Shown one piece after another: positions 34,601 through 46,421 of a stretch of 64,000 nucleotides of DNA. Made by a program: the position numbers and the translations under genes. Numbering within the stretch: position 1 is the stretch's first letter; every line of letters begins with the position of its first letter. Origin of the DNA: Chaetomium olivaceum (Eukaryota; Ascomycota; Sordariomycetes; Sordariales; Chaetomiaceae); assembly GCA_039881045.1 (NCBI GenBank), contig JAYWVB010000013.1, forward strand, positions 186,001-250,000. Reading direction: 5' to 3'. The notes below the pieces were generated by a model. It was not told the origin of the DNA and did not search any database. It saw nothing but the letters and a program-made list of their open reading frames with translations.

Positions 34601-36675
34601 CCGACGAGACGAGCTGTCACCGGTGAAGGAAGTAAAGGCGGGTACCTCGCCGGCAGTCGATAGTATAGTAAGGTGGACAGGTAGCAGAATAAACTCCATC
34701 TTTTATATAAGGTACCCAACCCCACCATGCCTCTCGTGTGATGCTCACTCGAGTTTACCTCGCTCACCCCGTGCACCTAGCTTACCCGGCTCGGATTGGG
34801 AGCCGAGCCACGCATGTAAGAGTGCAATATCCCTTCTGAATAGCTTGCCCATACGTGCATGGCTCCACCCACGCTCCGGGTATACGTAGCTAATTCTATA
34901 TTTGTTTCGAGATCTGTTTTACACTTGGGTACGTGAGGTTGTTCAGGGTTTGACAGTTCTAGCAGCAGGGGTTGGAGAGGCCGCTCGGGAGGGGCTGATC
35001 CGGCAAGCATGGAAAGAGCAGCAACTTCTTCGGCGTAGAGTCACGTGAGAATCTGCTCATGTAAGATGGTTTGGTACAAATCGCCACCCGCAAATGCCCG
35101 AGCCCCCGGGACGCGCTAATGCACCTGTTCGGTCAGCCGCCCCTGAGCATTGATCAACCACCATCGAGGTGGAAGTTCATTCCAGGTTTCGTTCCAAGCA
35201 CAGAAAATCAACCTCAACACGCAATCGACTGACCACATCGGTGCAGCATTCTTTGCAGGCCAAGCCAAACTCCTTACCAAAACCAATCGCTGAGTTCTTT
35301 GATAATACAGAAGACCCTACCAAAAGTATTGGCTCACCGCCCGTTAAACTGTTAGTGGCTATGGGCCTTTTTCTGCCAAGCAGAACCACTGGAACCCGGA
35401 AGGCAGTGGGGGAATTCTTTTGGTAGGATCATCTGGAGTGCGAGTGTGTGGGAGTGCGAGACTGCGAGTGTGGGAGTGCCAAGCTTTTGACCAAACAATA
35501 ACCTTAAACTAGCGCGCCGCTAGCACCGGAGTTCCCCGGTCCCCGACCCAGGAGTAGAAACGAGAGGACTGAGGCCAGTGGTGGAGAACTTGAACGGGTT
35601 GCCCTGATCCCGAGCAACGCTCGCCGCTCGTGTTCTTCTCCTCTGGCAGAAATATTATACTCACATCAGGTACAGCGAACATATGTCCCAATTTTGGTCC
35701 CCTTCGGCCGCGTCGCTACTCCCGCCTTAGTTCCTACGAACTGAGAGATCAGACCTGATTCGAGTCATTCGACTGTAGTTTGGAGAGAGTTTGGATTTAT
35801 GGGTGGGAAATGAAGTTTCTGCCTCGGTTTGCATTTCTACGCTGTTTCCTAATACCGATGGAAATCTGAAGACAAACTAATTCTGTGACTCATCGGATCT
35901 GATAGACGGAGCTAAACATCAACCTTCTAATCTTTCCTTGCTTTCTTATCCCTCAGTGGGAGAACTCCCGCGCCCAAGTCTGGGTTTATTTTATTTTATT
36001 TTTTTAAAGCTCGTTTCATTGCCGTATAGAGCGACGTCGACCTTGACCAAAACTTGGAGGACCACCTCGGGCGGCCATCCCCCGGGGGATATGCCGGGCG
36101 TTTCGGTGAGCAACCGAGGGTCCGAGGGTCCGAGATGAAGCAAGGGCCGATCCAGTTACGTGACAGAAGACCTGCAAGCGTTGTTGCCCAGCTCTCGGCG
36201 CCCACGCGACTGAGTTTTAACCTACTGATCGTCATCACCTCTCCACGCTACAATACCTGGGAAGCCCTGACCTCCTTCTCCATGTCGTGCAGATCTTTTT
36301 TGGGTCAGGTTAGGTGCAGCATCTGTTTGCCGACGGGGAAATTCCGACCTTGGTTGCGATGTTACGTTAGGTCAAGGGCAGCGCACGCTAGACTGTCCTT
36401 TTTCCCGCTTTGACTGCCTAACGAAAGCCACAGCATCTCTAGGCGTCGATCCGAATGCGCTGCATTCTGGGCGACGAGAGTCTTCTTTTGCGATGTTCTG
36501 GAATACTTAACTTGCTGCCACTCTGTTTGAGAGATACGGGACGAGTGATTCTTCGCACAGACACCGCTCGTTTCCAGTTTCCCTTTTATTTTCAAACAGC
36601 TTTTTGATCCCAACTGTTTTTTTCTCGTTGGCCCTTCACTGGTCTCTGTCTGTCGACGCAATCACTTTCGATGCC
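34601..36675. other. Intergenic, low-complexity patches and one dispersed repeat copy
   Basis: About 2 kb without a supported gene. Contains one copy of the GAGCCG..ACGCATG..AATATCCC dispersed repeat at 34800-34833, a GCGAGTGTGGGAGT short tandem at about 35437-35480, a TTTATTTTATTTTATTTTT run at about 35985-36006, and a duplicated GAGGGTCC at about 36115-36130. Confidence 0.4.
34800..34833 (+). repeat. Dispersed repeat copy A
   Basis: GAGCCGAGCCACGCATGTAAGAGTGCAATATCCC pattern, preceded by GCTCACCCCG and GGCTCGG. Related to copies at 38904 and 48711. Confidence 0.5.
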
Positions 36676-37847
36676 ATGGACCTCGCTTCCTTCTACTTTG
36701 GTGCTTTTCTGGCCGTTTTTTGCTTCACTCAAGCCAAAATCATCCAACAAACTCGGACGATCTGGAGACGTACCCAGAGCATTGCTAATGGCTATCTGTG
36801 GATGATCTGGGTGGAGGCGTGGGTTAACTTCATCTGGGCTGTGAAGACGTTTTTGTTCCTCAATGGAGTTATTCCGGGAAGGTTAGCACACATCCCTTGA
36901 CCGCTGCACGGACTCTCGTCTAATTATTTGAGCAGCCTCGCGTTCTTCATTGGTACCGGTAGGTTACATTTGGTTCCCATGATTACCCATGCCAGTGACA
37001 CCAAGGCTGACGCACGCGACAGTGATACTGTGGTCGATCCAGACCCAGCTCCTCTCACAGATCATTGCGAATCGTATATCCTTGATCATGGTCGGGCGGC
37101 GCAAAGTGACTATGCTGAGATGGGGTCTCTTCATTGCAATTGGGCTCGTTAATCTCCCCGTCTGTGTCATCTGGACCAGGGCACAGCTGCCAGAGGCTAC
37201 CCCCTTCGAAGTGGTACTCAATATCTGGTTCGAAAAGGCAGAGAAGGCCTTTTTCCTCATCCTTGATTTGAGTCTCAATCTGTACTTCCTATACTTGGTC
37301 CGGTCTCGCCTCATCTCGGATGGCTTGAGCAAGTACTGGAAACTGTATCACTTCAACGCCGGAATCGTGACGCTTTCGACATCGATGGATATCCTGCTTC
37401 TCGGATTTCTGAGCTTGCCCGATCCCTATCTGTAAGTCTCCCCGTTAACCCTTAACCGCAGCTCCCCCGCTAACGTCTTGGAGATATGTCCAATTTGCCC
37501 CTCTAGCATACATTGTCAAGCTGCACATCGAGATCACAATGGCTGTTCTCATCTCCAAGGTTTCAAGGGGCAATTCGACTTCCAAGAAAGATGGTCTGCA
37601 GGACGGTAGCAGCCATAGAACCGAACTGGATCACCGTACTTCTCGGGTCGAGATTAGCGGCGGGGGCAAGGCACAAAATCCGGCACACACATTTCAGGTA
37701 TCGAGGAATGATGTTGAGACTCGCGGAGGTAGCGCCGGCTCACAGATCCCGTTGTCACTTGTCTCTGATGAGCATGGTATCATGAAGACCGTTGAGACCA
37801 TGGTGCTGGTGGAGAGGCGCGAGGATGCCCAGGACAGATACATGTAA
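36676..37847 (+). CDS. Multi-pass fungal membrane protein, about seven helices, unknown function
   Basis: Exons 36676..36881, 36936..36958, 37023..37431 and 37484..37847 (333 aa), all GT-AG and in phase. The second exon is only 23 nt. The start ATG at 36676 (CCATGG context) opens MDLASFYFGAFLAVFCFTQAK. Further helices are YLWMIWVEAWVNFIWAVKTFLFLNG, LAFFIGT joined to VILWSIQTQLLSQIIANRIS, WGLFIAIGLVNLPVCVIW, KAFFLILDLSLNLYFLYLV, LYHFNAGIVTLSTSMDILLLGFL and YVQFAPLAYIVKLHIEITMAVLI. A charged cytosolic tail of about 90 residues follows. The topology (helix pairs, N-terminus out, long C-tail) is like orphan fungal seven-helix proteins. No ligand or partner can be named. Confidence 0.83.
36936..36958 (+). 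other. 23-nt microexon in the multi-TM gene
   Basis: Needed to keep the frame: acceptor AGCAG at 36931-36935 and donor GTAGGT at 36959. It encodes LAFFIGT at the start of a membrane helix. Flanking introns are about 54 and 64 nt. Confidence 0.65.
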
Positions 37848-39134
37848 TTAACAGCACCTATACTGTGATTAATGTACCATGGCAAACCTAAAGTTCGCCG
37901 GATGATCGGCAAGATTGAGCGAACAATCATCTCTCGAACCGTGCGGTTCTGACCTGAGAGAAGCGCCGCCGCCCCTGACGGAGTGTCTTCCTCCGTTGTG
38001 ACCTATAAAGTGGGCTAGCACCCTAAACCCAACTTAGCAGAGACTGCAGCGAAACTCACTGAGGACCTCGAACCAGAGTTGCTTCTCTTCCTTGCCGCCG
38101 ATCGTGGAAGAAGAGCTCCAGCTCGATGCACAATTCACTGCAAACGGTAGGTAGAGGTGTGACTGATGAATGGTCCTGTTACATCCTCGAGACACGGCTT
38201 TTGCCTAAGCTCGTCTCACCTCCTCGTGCGCATCCCGGTTTGATGATGACGGAGACGAAGATAAAGACCAGGAAAAGGTGCTCTCGTTCTGAAGGATCTC
38301 GAGGGCCAAGATAATATGGGCTTCGTTTAAAGTAGCTAGCAGGTTAGGTTATCGGAAAAATTAGGTGTTGAGGTTGAAGGTAGCACGTTGTGTAGAAAGG
38401 TGATCACTCGCTTATTCTGGTCACTCGCTTATCAAATACATTAAGTTGATATCCTTTTCTGTCACATCATGCGCGGCTACGGCGCTGTGTCGGTAGCGTC
38501 TGGTTTCTCCCAACCCTCAGACTTTGCAGCATAGACGAGTCATCGAGCTAAATGGAAACCAGCTCTTACAGCAGTCCTATTGGTGTCCTGACAACCCGGA
38601 AATTCCATGAAAGGAAGACAACTGCATAAGAATATTGACACACAGCGACATGTGGGTTCCGGCGACGCAACCGCGTGTGGAAACATAATATACCGGAAAG
38701 GATGAAGGGACATTTCCCTCCTTTTTACACCATGATTATCAATCGAGGGGGCTACACCCGCTATACATATTACAGGTTTCAGTTTTGGGCATTTACCCTT
38801 ACTCACTTGGCATCGCGCGAGCGGGAGAGCCAAAAGCGGCGAGTGCTCACCTCGGCTCACCTAGCTCACCCACAGCTCACCCGGCTCACCCCTATTCGCG
38901 GGCGAGCCGGAGCCATATACGCAAGAGCACGATATTCCCGCCCAACCAAGTAGACCCACGCAACTCAGATCCCTTACTCAGATCCCTTCAGGACTCTTAA
39001 AAACAAGAGCAGCAGCAACAAAAATAAGAGCCCTACCTGCCTATCTTACACATGCACTCTCCACATTCAATGCCTCCCCACGCTCACACTCCACTCTGAA
39101 AGTGATCCCGCAAGACACGGCACCGACACCCAAA
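37848..39134. other. Intergenic with GCTCACC short repeats and a dispersed repeat copy
   Basis: About 1.3 kb with no supported gene. GCTCACC occurs five times at 38845, 38855, 38864, 38875 and 38884, immediately before a GAGCCGGAG..TATACGCAAGAG..GATATTCCC copy at 38904-38939. The rest probably holds the S9 peptidase promoter. Confidence 0.45.
38904..38939 (+). repeat. Dispersed repeat copy B
   Basis: GAGCCGGAGCCATATACGCA then AGAGCACGATATTCCC, preceded by five GCTCACC units. Closest to copy C. Confidence 0.5.
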
Positions 39135-42013
39135 ATGACCTCGGCAGCACAGCGTTACCTGGCGCAAGCCACGGTCAAGCCGCACTGGCTGTCGGCCAGC
39201 GCGTTCTGGTACCGGCGCACCGCAGCCTCCGATGACACAACCGAGTTCCTCTTCGTTGACGCCGAGTCATCAGCCTGCCGCCCGGCCTTTGACCACGCCG
39301 CCCTGGCCACGAAACTTGCCGACCAGACCGGGCATGCAATCAACCCGGCCTCCCTCCCCTTCGCCTGGATTGAGCTAGACGCCGACGCCGCGTCCGTGCA
39401 GTTCCGGTTCGATGGCAAGGTGTACCAGTTTCGCAGTGACGACGGGGCGCTGGAGCTTTGGACTGGAAATTTCGGGACCAAGCTGGTACGTATTCGGCGC
39501 CTCTTATTTTTGCTCTCTCTTTTTCCTTTGTTTCCCGATTCCTCTGCATAATTAATCGGTTCCAATATCAAACCGGTAACACTGACACTTCGCCTCAGGA
39601 ACCTATAAACTCGGACGCGGTAAGCGGAAACGCTGGTGACCCCGCGGGAGTGAATGTCGTGAATACGACAAAGGGTGTAGTGAAGGTCTTTTGGATCAAC
39701 GGCTCGGGCAAGGCGACACAATATGGCACCGTGCAGCCCGGCAAGGAGCTGAGATTTGAGACTTATGCGGGACACGTGTGGCGTGTGGAGGGGGAGGACG
39801 GGCAAAAGGCTGCGTATCGCGCTCTCGAAGGGGAAGGGTTCATTATTGTCGATTTCGGGACCAAGCTGGTACGTGCTCTTGGCTCTATTCTTTTTCGATC
39901 TTTTTTATGGTTTTCCTCTACGATATCGAACCGGTCACACTAAGACTTCACCTCAGGAGCCTATAAATTGGGACGCGGTGAGCGAAAACGGGGGTAAGCC
40001 GGCAGGAGTGAATGTCCTGAAAAGACAGGAGCTGTAGTGAAGGTCTTTTGGATCAACGGCTCGGGCAAGGCGACACAATATGGCACCGTGCAGCCTGGCA
40101 AGGAGCTCAGATTTGGAACTTATGCGGGACATGTGTGGCGTGTGGAAGGGGAGGGTGGTGAAAAGGCCGTATACCGCGCTGTGGAAGGGGAAGGGTACAT
40201 TGCCGTTGAGGGCTGGGGCTCGCCGAAGGAAGAAAGCGGGGAGATACGCGTGGAAAGGAAAGTTGGAGAAAAGGAAGAAAGGGATGTCGGGGAGATCAAG
40301 GAGCAGGAAAGCCAGGGGATCTTTGTGCGGGATGGCAATGTTTGGATCCGGGATGCCGATGGGGAGCATCAAATTACCACTAACGATGAACCAGGGCTTC
40401 AGTACGATTCAAACAGAATCATGGCTAGCTCGGACGGCAAGTTTGCCGTGATTTGGCAATATTCCCCAGAGGAAGGCTATTCCCTCAATTTGATCGAGTC
40501 AACACCGGCAGACCAACTCCAGCCCAGACTGAGGACAGCCACCTACCTCAAGCCTGGAGACAAAGTGAGGATTGACCGGCCCCGCATGTTCGACATCGAA
40601 GGAAAACGCGAAGTTCCGACAGATAATTCGCTGTTCACAAACCCATACGGCCTGGAAAACATGGGTTGGAGCGAAGACGGCGAAGAATATCGTTTTGGGT
40701 TTAACGAACGGGGTCACAAACACTTACGGGTGATTGGCATGAATCGGCAGGGAGCGGTTAGGTCAATTGTGGAAGAGAGTAGCGAGACATTTGTCGATTA
40801 CTCGCAGAAGAGGTATTACCTCGTCTCTCCAGATACGACTGAGCTTCTTTGGGCGAGCGAGCGAGACGGATGGAACCATCTGTACCTCTACGATATGAAA
40901 GCTGGGAAGGTAAAGGGCCAGGTTACCAAGGGCGAGTGGGTTGTCAGAAAGATTGAGAAGGTCGATTGGGAAGCCCGCCAGGTGTGGCTCACCGTATACG
41001 GAGTCGTGTTGGACCAAGATCCATATTACGCACACCTGGCTCGCGTCAACCTCGACGGCTCTGACTTTACGCTTCTCACCTCGGGTGATGGTACCCATTC
41101 CTGGGTCATGTCCCCCACCAACCGCTACCTCATCGACACCTGGTCCCGTGTCGACCAACTCCCTGTCACCGTCCTCCGTGATGCCTCTTCGGGTACCCAA
41201 CTGGTCTCACTCGAAACCGACGCAACCGCTGACCTCCTGGCTCAGGGTTGGACTTCGCCGGAAAGATTCACCGCCTTAGGTCGTGACAACCAAACTCCCA
41301 TCCACGGCATCATCGTTCCACCCGCGAACCTTGATCCGTCCAAAAGGTACGCCATAGTCGAAGACATCTACGCCGGTCCACAAGACTTCTTCACCCCCAA
41401 GCGCTTCACGCCCGACCTCTCACAGAGAGAGGGCACAGAGCACGGCTTCGTAGTTGTTAAACTTGACGGCATGGGCACCAACTGGCGCTCCCGGGCCTTC
41501 CACGACGTTTGCTACAAGAACCTCAGAGACGGCGGGATTCCAGACCGCATCGCCTGGATCAAAGCGGCGGCCGCGACGCGCCCGTGGATGGACGCGTCGC
41601 GGGTGGGCATCTACGGTGGTTCCGCAGGCGGTCAGAACGCCGCAGCCGCCGTTATCTTCCACGGGAACTTCTACAAAGCGGCGGTGGCGGACTCTGGGTG
41701 CCACGATAACCGGATGGACAAGATGTGGTGGAACGAGCAGTGGATGGGGTGGCCAGTGGACGACGCGTATGCGGCGAACTCAAACGCTGTGCATGCGGCC
41801 AAGCTGACGGGTGCGCTGATGCTGATCGTTGGGGAGCTGGATGATAACGTCGACCCTTCCTCGACGCTCCAGGTCGTGAAAGCGCTAAATGACGCGGATA
41901 AGGACTATGAGATGCTCTTCATGCCGGGTATGGGCCATGGAGCCGGCGGTTCGGATTACGGCCGGCACAGGAGATGGGCTTTTCTTCGGCGGTGGCTTGG
42001 AGAGGCTGCGTGA
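39135..42013 (+). CDS. S9-family prolyl peptidase (DPP-like) with two tandem VHL-beta-like exons
   Basis: Intracellular serine peptidase of the S9 family (dipeptidyl-peptidase type), about 880 aa, no signal peptide. Exons: 39135..39485, 39599..39868, 39957..39993 and 40029..42013, if a 35-nt intron is accepted (otherwise a 1-nt frameshift near 40020). Exon 2 and the following part both encode a pVHL beta-domain-like module (KVFWINGSGKATQYGTVQPG, then YAGHVWRVEG). The two copies, including the intron between them, are tandem duplicates offset by 383 bp. A beta-propeller region follows (NVWIRDADGEHQIT, DGWNHLYLYDMKAGKVKG). The catalytic domain has the nucleophile Ser in GIYGGSAGGQNAAAA, Asp in ELDDNVDPSST and His in MPGMGHGAGG. 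Start ATG 39135 was preferred to 39102 for context. VHL-like modules are known at the N-terminus of some fungal S9 proteins; two copies look unusual. Confidence 0.85.
39471..40198 (+). repeat. Tandem intron-exon duplication (2 x about 383 bp) inside the S9 gene
   Basis: TTCGGGACCAAGCTG-GTACGT starts at 39471 and again at 39854. What follows is parallel: an intron ending in CCTCAG, EPIN(S/W)DAVS.N.G.PAGVNV, then GTAGTGAAGGTCTTTTGG and KVFWINGSGKATQYGTVQPGKEL, ending GEGFI or GEGYI. The third junction lacks FGTKL, so two units exist. The second copy has lost one base and a few codons after PAGVNV. Confidence 0.85.
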
Positions 42014-42447
42014 GAATATCGACCGCAGTGTTTCGTGTCACACAAACAACCTGGAAAGGGGCCGGTTGACAGCCACACCAGAATCCTCAAACTTTGGACA
42101 CAGCTAGCGAATGTGGACATGTGTTAACTTGCGTTACGCTTACGTTACCTCCCTTGGGCATGCTTCGGTGACAGACCAATCGGACAGCTCGACATTTATT
42201 TGGCTCAGAGTGGCGCACGCCAGCAATGCCTCGTTTGAGAGCGAGCCCGGCGACCAACCTCGGACTCGAGTAACTAATTAGCTGCCCACATATCAAACCA
42301 TTTAACAATCACCAAGCCGCTCTCAGAAAAGCACATACCAGGCTACAATACCCTTTCTTGCCCGCCTAGCTTCAGGGTTTACCATCACATAGCCTAGACT
42401 CCTTAGCTCCCATATTCGCATTGTCCTTCAGACTTCCCGCACCAAGC
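42014..42447. other. Intergenic promoter region
   Basis: About 0.43 kb between the S9 stop and the next + strand start. Nothing recognised besides a pyrimidine-rich stretch before ATG 42448. Confidence 0.4.
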
Positions 42448-43227
42448 ATGGGCCAGGAACAGTCCAAAGCCCCGGCCGCCACAGGCTACCCCAAACTTCC
42501 CCTGGAAATATCAACAACAGGGTTCCCTCGCAGATGGGTCGCTTCGATCACGGGGGATTGGCCATACGTCTCGTATTCTCTCCGCGACTACAACTCAGAC
42601 CAGCATTCGTATGAGCTCAGCTTCGACAACGGCTGGCGCGGCAACATGACGCTGCATGGAGGGCCGAGCAAATACCACCCACCGCTGGCCAAGGTCGAGC
42701 GCGCCGGCGAGATGCACGAGTACTTTGCCATCACGCTACCGGCGCTGCCTCCGCACCCACAACGTACCGAGCTTCTGCACTGCCCCGCGTCCTGGAAACA
42801 GCCGTGGTTTTGGTTTGCGATGGAAATCGGGGACGGACAGCACCGGCGCGTCGAAAGGTTTGAGTGGCGGCGCTCTCGCGGCAGCGAGGTAAGAAGCATC
42901 GCGGATCAGTCAAGGTGGGGGCACGCAGGGTGGAAGCTGCTGCGGATGGGAGACGAGTCAAGTGACAGCAAGGACCAGAGCAAGTCGGGCGCGAGGGTGG
43001 ACGGATACTCAAGCGACCAAAAGGAAGTGGTCGCGGTGTGGGCACATGCCGGCACCATGAAAAGCGCCAGGTCCAAGATGGGTGACTTTGAATACAGGGG
43101 CAGTGGAGCAACCGGCGAATTTAGTCAGCTCTGGAGCATCATGGCTGTTATGACCTGCATGTGCATCTGGCAGAAAAGCAAGCAGAAAAGTGAGGAGGCT
43201 GATGATAGACGTAGGAGGGGCCGGTGA
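42448..43227 (+). CDS. Hypothetical protein with N-myristoylation-type N-terminus (259 aa)
   Basis: Single exon from ATG 42448. The sequence MGQEQSKAP has Gly2 and Ser6, the classic N-myristoyltransferase pattern, so membrane anchoring is likely. The middle is beta-rich with many Trp/Tyr residues: GDWPYVSYSLRDYNSDQHSYELSFDNGW, then HEYFAITLPALP and WFWFAMEIGDGQHRRVERFEWRR. This looks like a compact beta-sandwich or tubby-like barrel, but no family is certain. The C-terminal part has a hydrophobic Met/Cys patch SIMAVMTCMCIWQ followed by a basic tail, possibly a second membrane contact. The frame is intact. Confidence 0.72.
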   Translation: MGQEQSKAPAATGYPKLPLEISTTGFPRRWVASITGDWPYVSYSLRDYNSDQHSYELSFDNGWRGNMTLHGGPSKYHPPLAKVERAGEMHEYFAITLPALPPHPQRTELLHCPASWKQPWFWFAMEIGDGQHRRVERFEWRRSRGSEVRSIADQSRWGHAGWKLLRMGDESSDSKDQSKSGARVDGYSSDQKEVVAVWAHAGTMKSARSKMGDFEYRGSGATGEFSQLWSIMAVMTCMCIWQKSKQKSEEADDRRRRGR

Positions 43228-44683
43228 CGAGCGTTGCTTCCAGTAATTAGAACAGTAGCTGAATGCTGGTGAATAGTCCATGACCCCATACTCGTAGAGT
43301 TGGCTCTGGTTAGGGCTCTGGCCGCTTCAAGCGGCCCTGGTGAGCCTCTGTGAATCGCCGGCTCACTGTGCTCCATTATTACGTCTTCTAGCTGCTGCCG
43401 AAAGCTGTAGGAACGTGACCCGTCCCCGGCCCGAGGAGGTCCCACCGCCGTCAGCGCCCGGCTTCAGCTGTCCAGACGGGTCAGAACTCCAGGGTCCGTG
43501 GCCACGACGATGTCGCGCAGCCGCTGCCACGCACGCCCACGCGCGAGCCCCTTGAGCGCTTCCGACAACTGTTCGTGCGTGGTGGGCCAACGCAACTGCC
43601 GGGTCTCGGCGCCATCGCCGCTGCCGTGGGGTTGGGTTCTGGAGCGTGGCGAGGCGGTGGAGCCGCTCCACGGTCTGCCCGATAGTTAGGGAGTCAAATT
43701 CAGCCGCTCCTCTCTCACATCCACTTTTTGTTTTTGTCAGGACTGCACTCTCAGCTTTTTCCGTCCATTACCTGAGCTCGGCCCCTGTCTCCTCGTCTCT
43801 CTCCCCTTTTGATCCTACAGCTTGCTAGCTAAGATCGACTGCGCTCCAATACTCATCCCGTAAAGCGGGATGCGTCATCGCTTACCCATCTTTGACGTCT
43901 TACTAGCCCCACACTTTCACTTGTCTCGCGTACCGATTCAGGTTTCTTAGCAGGTGGAGTGTAGCAGTAGTCAGATAGATGCAAGCCTTCCCATGTCCCA
44001 GTACGCTGAAACAACGGGTCTCTGATCTAATCAATCTCGATCAATGAGATCCCTGTCTTTCGCAAAGGGTTACCACAACCGGTAAGTTAGGCCTAACAGG
44101 TGGACCCCAAGCCACGAGGTTTTCTCCGATCGTCGAAGGTCGGGGAATGGTTTGCTTGGCAAGCCCGTTTTGTTGGTTCGCCACCCATATTTAGTTTTCT
44201 CGATATCCGCTTGGGATATTCATAACCCACATCAACCTTGTTTCTAACTACGTTTGCTGGTTCACAATGCAAAGGCAGGGCGTGTACTCTTTTCGAGACA
44301 ATTGCTATAATATTGACCAGAACACCTATTTTAAATGTTTCGAGTAAAGCATAATGGATTGCTACCTAAGCAGACGTGTTGAATGGGTCACGCTTTTTTT
44401 TCCCTCTGTGCATAGGGTAGATACACCATTAGTTGTTAGTTCTGCGACTGAGATTCGGCCCGCTGCGTAGTGTACTCCGCTCTCGGTATTGTGATCTACC
44501 GAACAGCTGGGGCAATTTAGTGGGAGCAAAAGGTTTATAACAACTACCTGGGTTCCACGCCACAGCTGGTTTCTCTGGCAGTGTGGTTCAGAAAGTGGCA
44601 ACGCGGTTACTTACTCGGCTCCCTTATCAAGCTATCGTCTCAGACTCACTTGCCGAGAGAACGGGAAACCTCGCCGGTTACAT
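43228..44683. other. Intergenic, partly GC-rich
   Basis: About 1.45 kb. 43370-43690 is GC-rich with open frames in both directions, but the texts are Arg/Ala-rich and shadow-like. The remainder is AT-richer. No gene called. Confidence 0.4.
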
Positions 44684-46421
44684 CATGGTGCTCCACGTAG
44701 AGCGCGGGCCGGACGTAGCCGCAGCCGTTATCACTATGGTAAGTCCTGACTCCTCTTCCCAGTTCAGCGGCAGCATTGCTCCGCACGCTCTTGTTTGTTC
44801 TGTGATACCGAGGTTTGACCGCCAGGATTCTGGTTCGGTATCACTTGGCTAACATCACCCTCAGTAAGTCAGAACCGATCCTCTTGCTCCCGCAACCCGG
44901 CCCTCCCGTTTGTATTGGAGGCCTACGCCGCCCATGTACTACAACATCTTTCCAAGAGCACCGCGTTTGTCGATCCCGGCATGCTTATACATTCACCAGA
45001 TGTTGTGTCGGCTACATCACCTTCGCCCTCCGCGTCTACGCCCGCCTGCGATACGCGCCATGGGGTGCGGAAGACTGGTCCATGACCGCGGCGTTGCCCT
45101 GTTTTACTGTGCTTTCAATAGCATGCATTGCTTGTGCTTTCACTGGTATTGGCGCCACGAATGCAACACTGGCGCTGCCGCAAAACGAAGGGTACCAGGA
45201 GAAGGGACTATTCGTTAGTGAACCCCTAAACAACACTGTCCGTGCTTAAGATAGTATGGGGCTGACGACGAGATGTGGGAGATCAGTGGTTCTTCATGTT
45301 TGAAGTCTTCTACTGCGTTAACATCATTCCAGTCAAGCTGTCGATCAGTTTGGCGCTCGTTCGCATCGCCGAGGTTCGTCTCATATGTATCGCTTACCTA
45401 GGTAGTCGTCCAGCCGCTGACGAGACGATTCTAAACAGAAGCGAAGAGCTTTTGTTTACGTGCAATATGGTGTCATGGCAATGTTCACTATCATGAACCT
45501 CGTCGCGGGTCAGTAGTACACATCATGTCTCTGCCGTTGGCAGTCTCTATCCGCTGTCCATGGATCCAACTGACATGAAATACTCCTTTCGTTGCAGGCT
45601 TTTACATTATTTTCCATTGCAACCCGGTCAGCGCAGCCTGGGACACATCTGCCCTAGAGAATGGAGGGAAATGTAACCCTGCAGAGTACCTAGCGGACAT
45701 TTACTGTGAGTCTCGTGCAAAAGGACAGAGAATGGACTCAATACTCACCACGGACGTTTTGGTCAGATGCCACAACTGCGGTCAATATCTTCACGGACTG
45801 GGTTACAGCTTTTATGCCCATACCGTTGCTCTGGAACGTTCAACTAAACCGGAATACCAAAGTTTCCGTTGCATTCTGCTAGGGCTGGGTTTCTTTGCCT
45901 CCATATCCGCTTGTGTCCGTCTCAAATACACCGTCAATCTCACAGCCAGTGAGAAACTACCTCTGTACGTCTCGCAGAAGTGGAATCTTTGCGACAGGAA
46001 TATGCTGATAACTAGTTCTCGCCGCAGACGCTCTTGCCGACATAGTGATTTGGGGCTATGCCGAAAGTATGACCTAATGATTCTATCTGTCTCCTGCCGT
46101 GATACTGATCTTTTTTTATTAGACGGCCTCGGGCTCATCGTCGGCTGCGTAATGACACTGCGCCCGCTCTTCCGAAGGGTCTTGAACTTGGGCGGTGACA
46201 CGTCAAACAAGAGATCCGGCGTAAGCAGTGACCGCTACGGTTTCGGCGGCAGCGAAAGGCGCCCTTACCAGAGGTGCGAGACCGACTACGAGCTGAGGAT
46301 GCGTGGCCACAAAACGGATGATCGGCCCTCCACAACCGGGGGCGACTTTTACGCAGGTCCTCGGCGGAAAACGCGAAGAAGATTCGTCGAGCTTCGAGAC
46401 GGAGTCAGAACAAGATACTAA
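44684..46421 (+). CDS. SAT4/rhodopsin-like seven-helix fungal membrane protein (frameshifted)
   Basis: Member of the fungal rhodopsin-domain (SAT4, Pth11-related without CFEM) family of seven-helix membrane proteins. A first exon may start MVLHVERGPDVAAA at 44684; the next splice is unresolved. The core exons are clear: YITFALRVYARLRYAPWGAEDW (near 45010-45075), WFFMFEVFYCVNIIPVKLSISLALVRIAE (45286-45375), KRRAFVYVQYGVMAMFTIMNLVA, GFYIIFHCNPVSAAWD, YATTAVNIFTDWVTAFMPIPLLW, LGLGFFASISACVRLKYTVNL and ENGLGLIVGCVMTLRPLFRRVL. These match the family's usual D(W/Y), HCxPV, DxxxxxxPIPxLW and RxP patterns. Frame breaks near 45875 (TTCCTG read as TTCTG) and 45954 (one extra A) offset each other, and another probably lies near 46340. 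The end is therefore uncertain. Ligand unknown. Confidence 0.75.

Noticed and set aside
35169..35426. 85-codon + strand frame with a mirrored - strand frame
   Set aside because: No recognised features and no neighbour support.
38845..38890. GCTCACC array as a CRISPR-like array
   Set aside because: 7-bp units with 2-4 bp spacers in a eukaryotic genome; simple repeat only.
43363..43671. GC-rich frames in both directions
   Set aside because: Arg/Ala-rich, no motifs, mirrored on the opposite strand; typical of GC-rich noncoding DNA.
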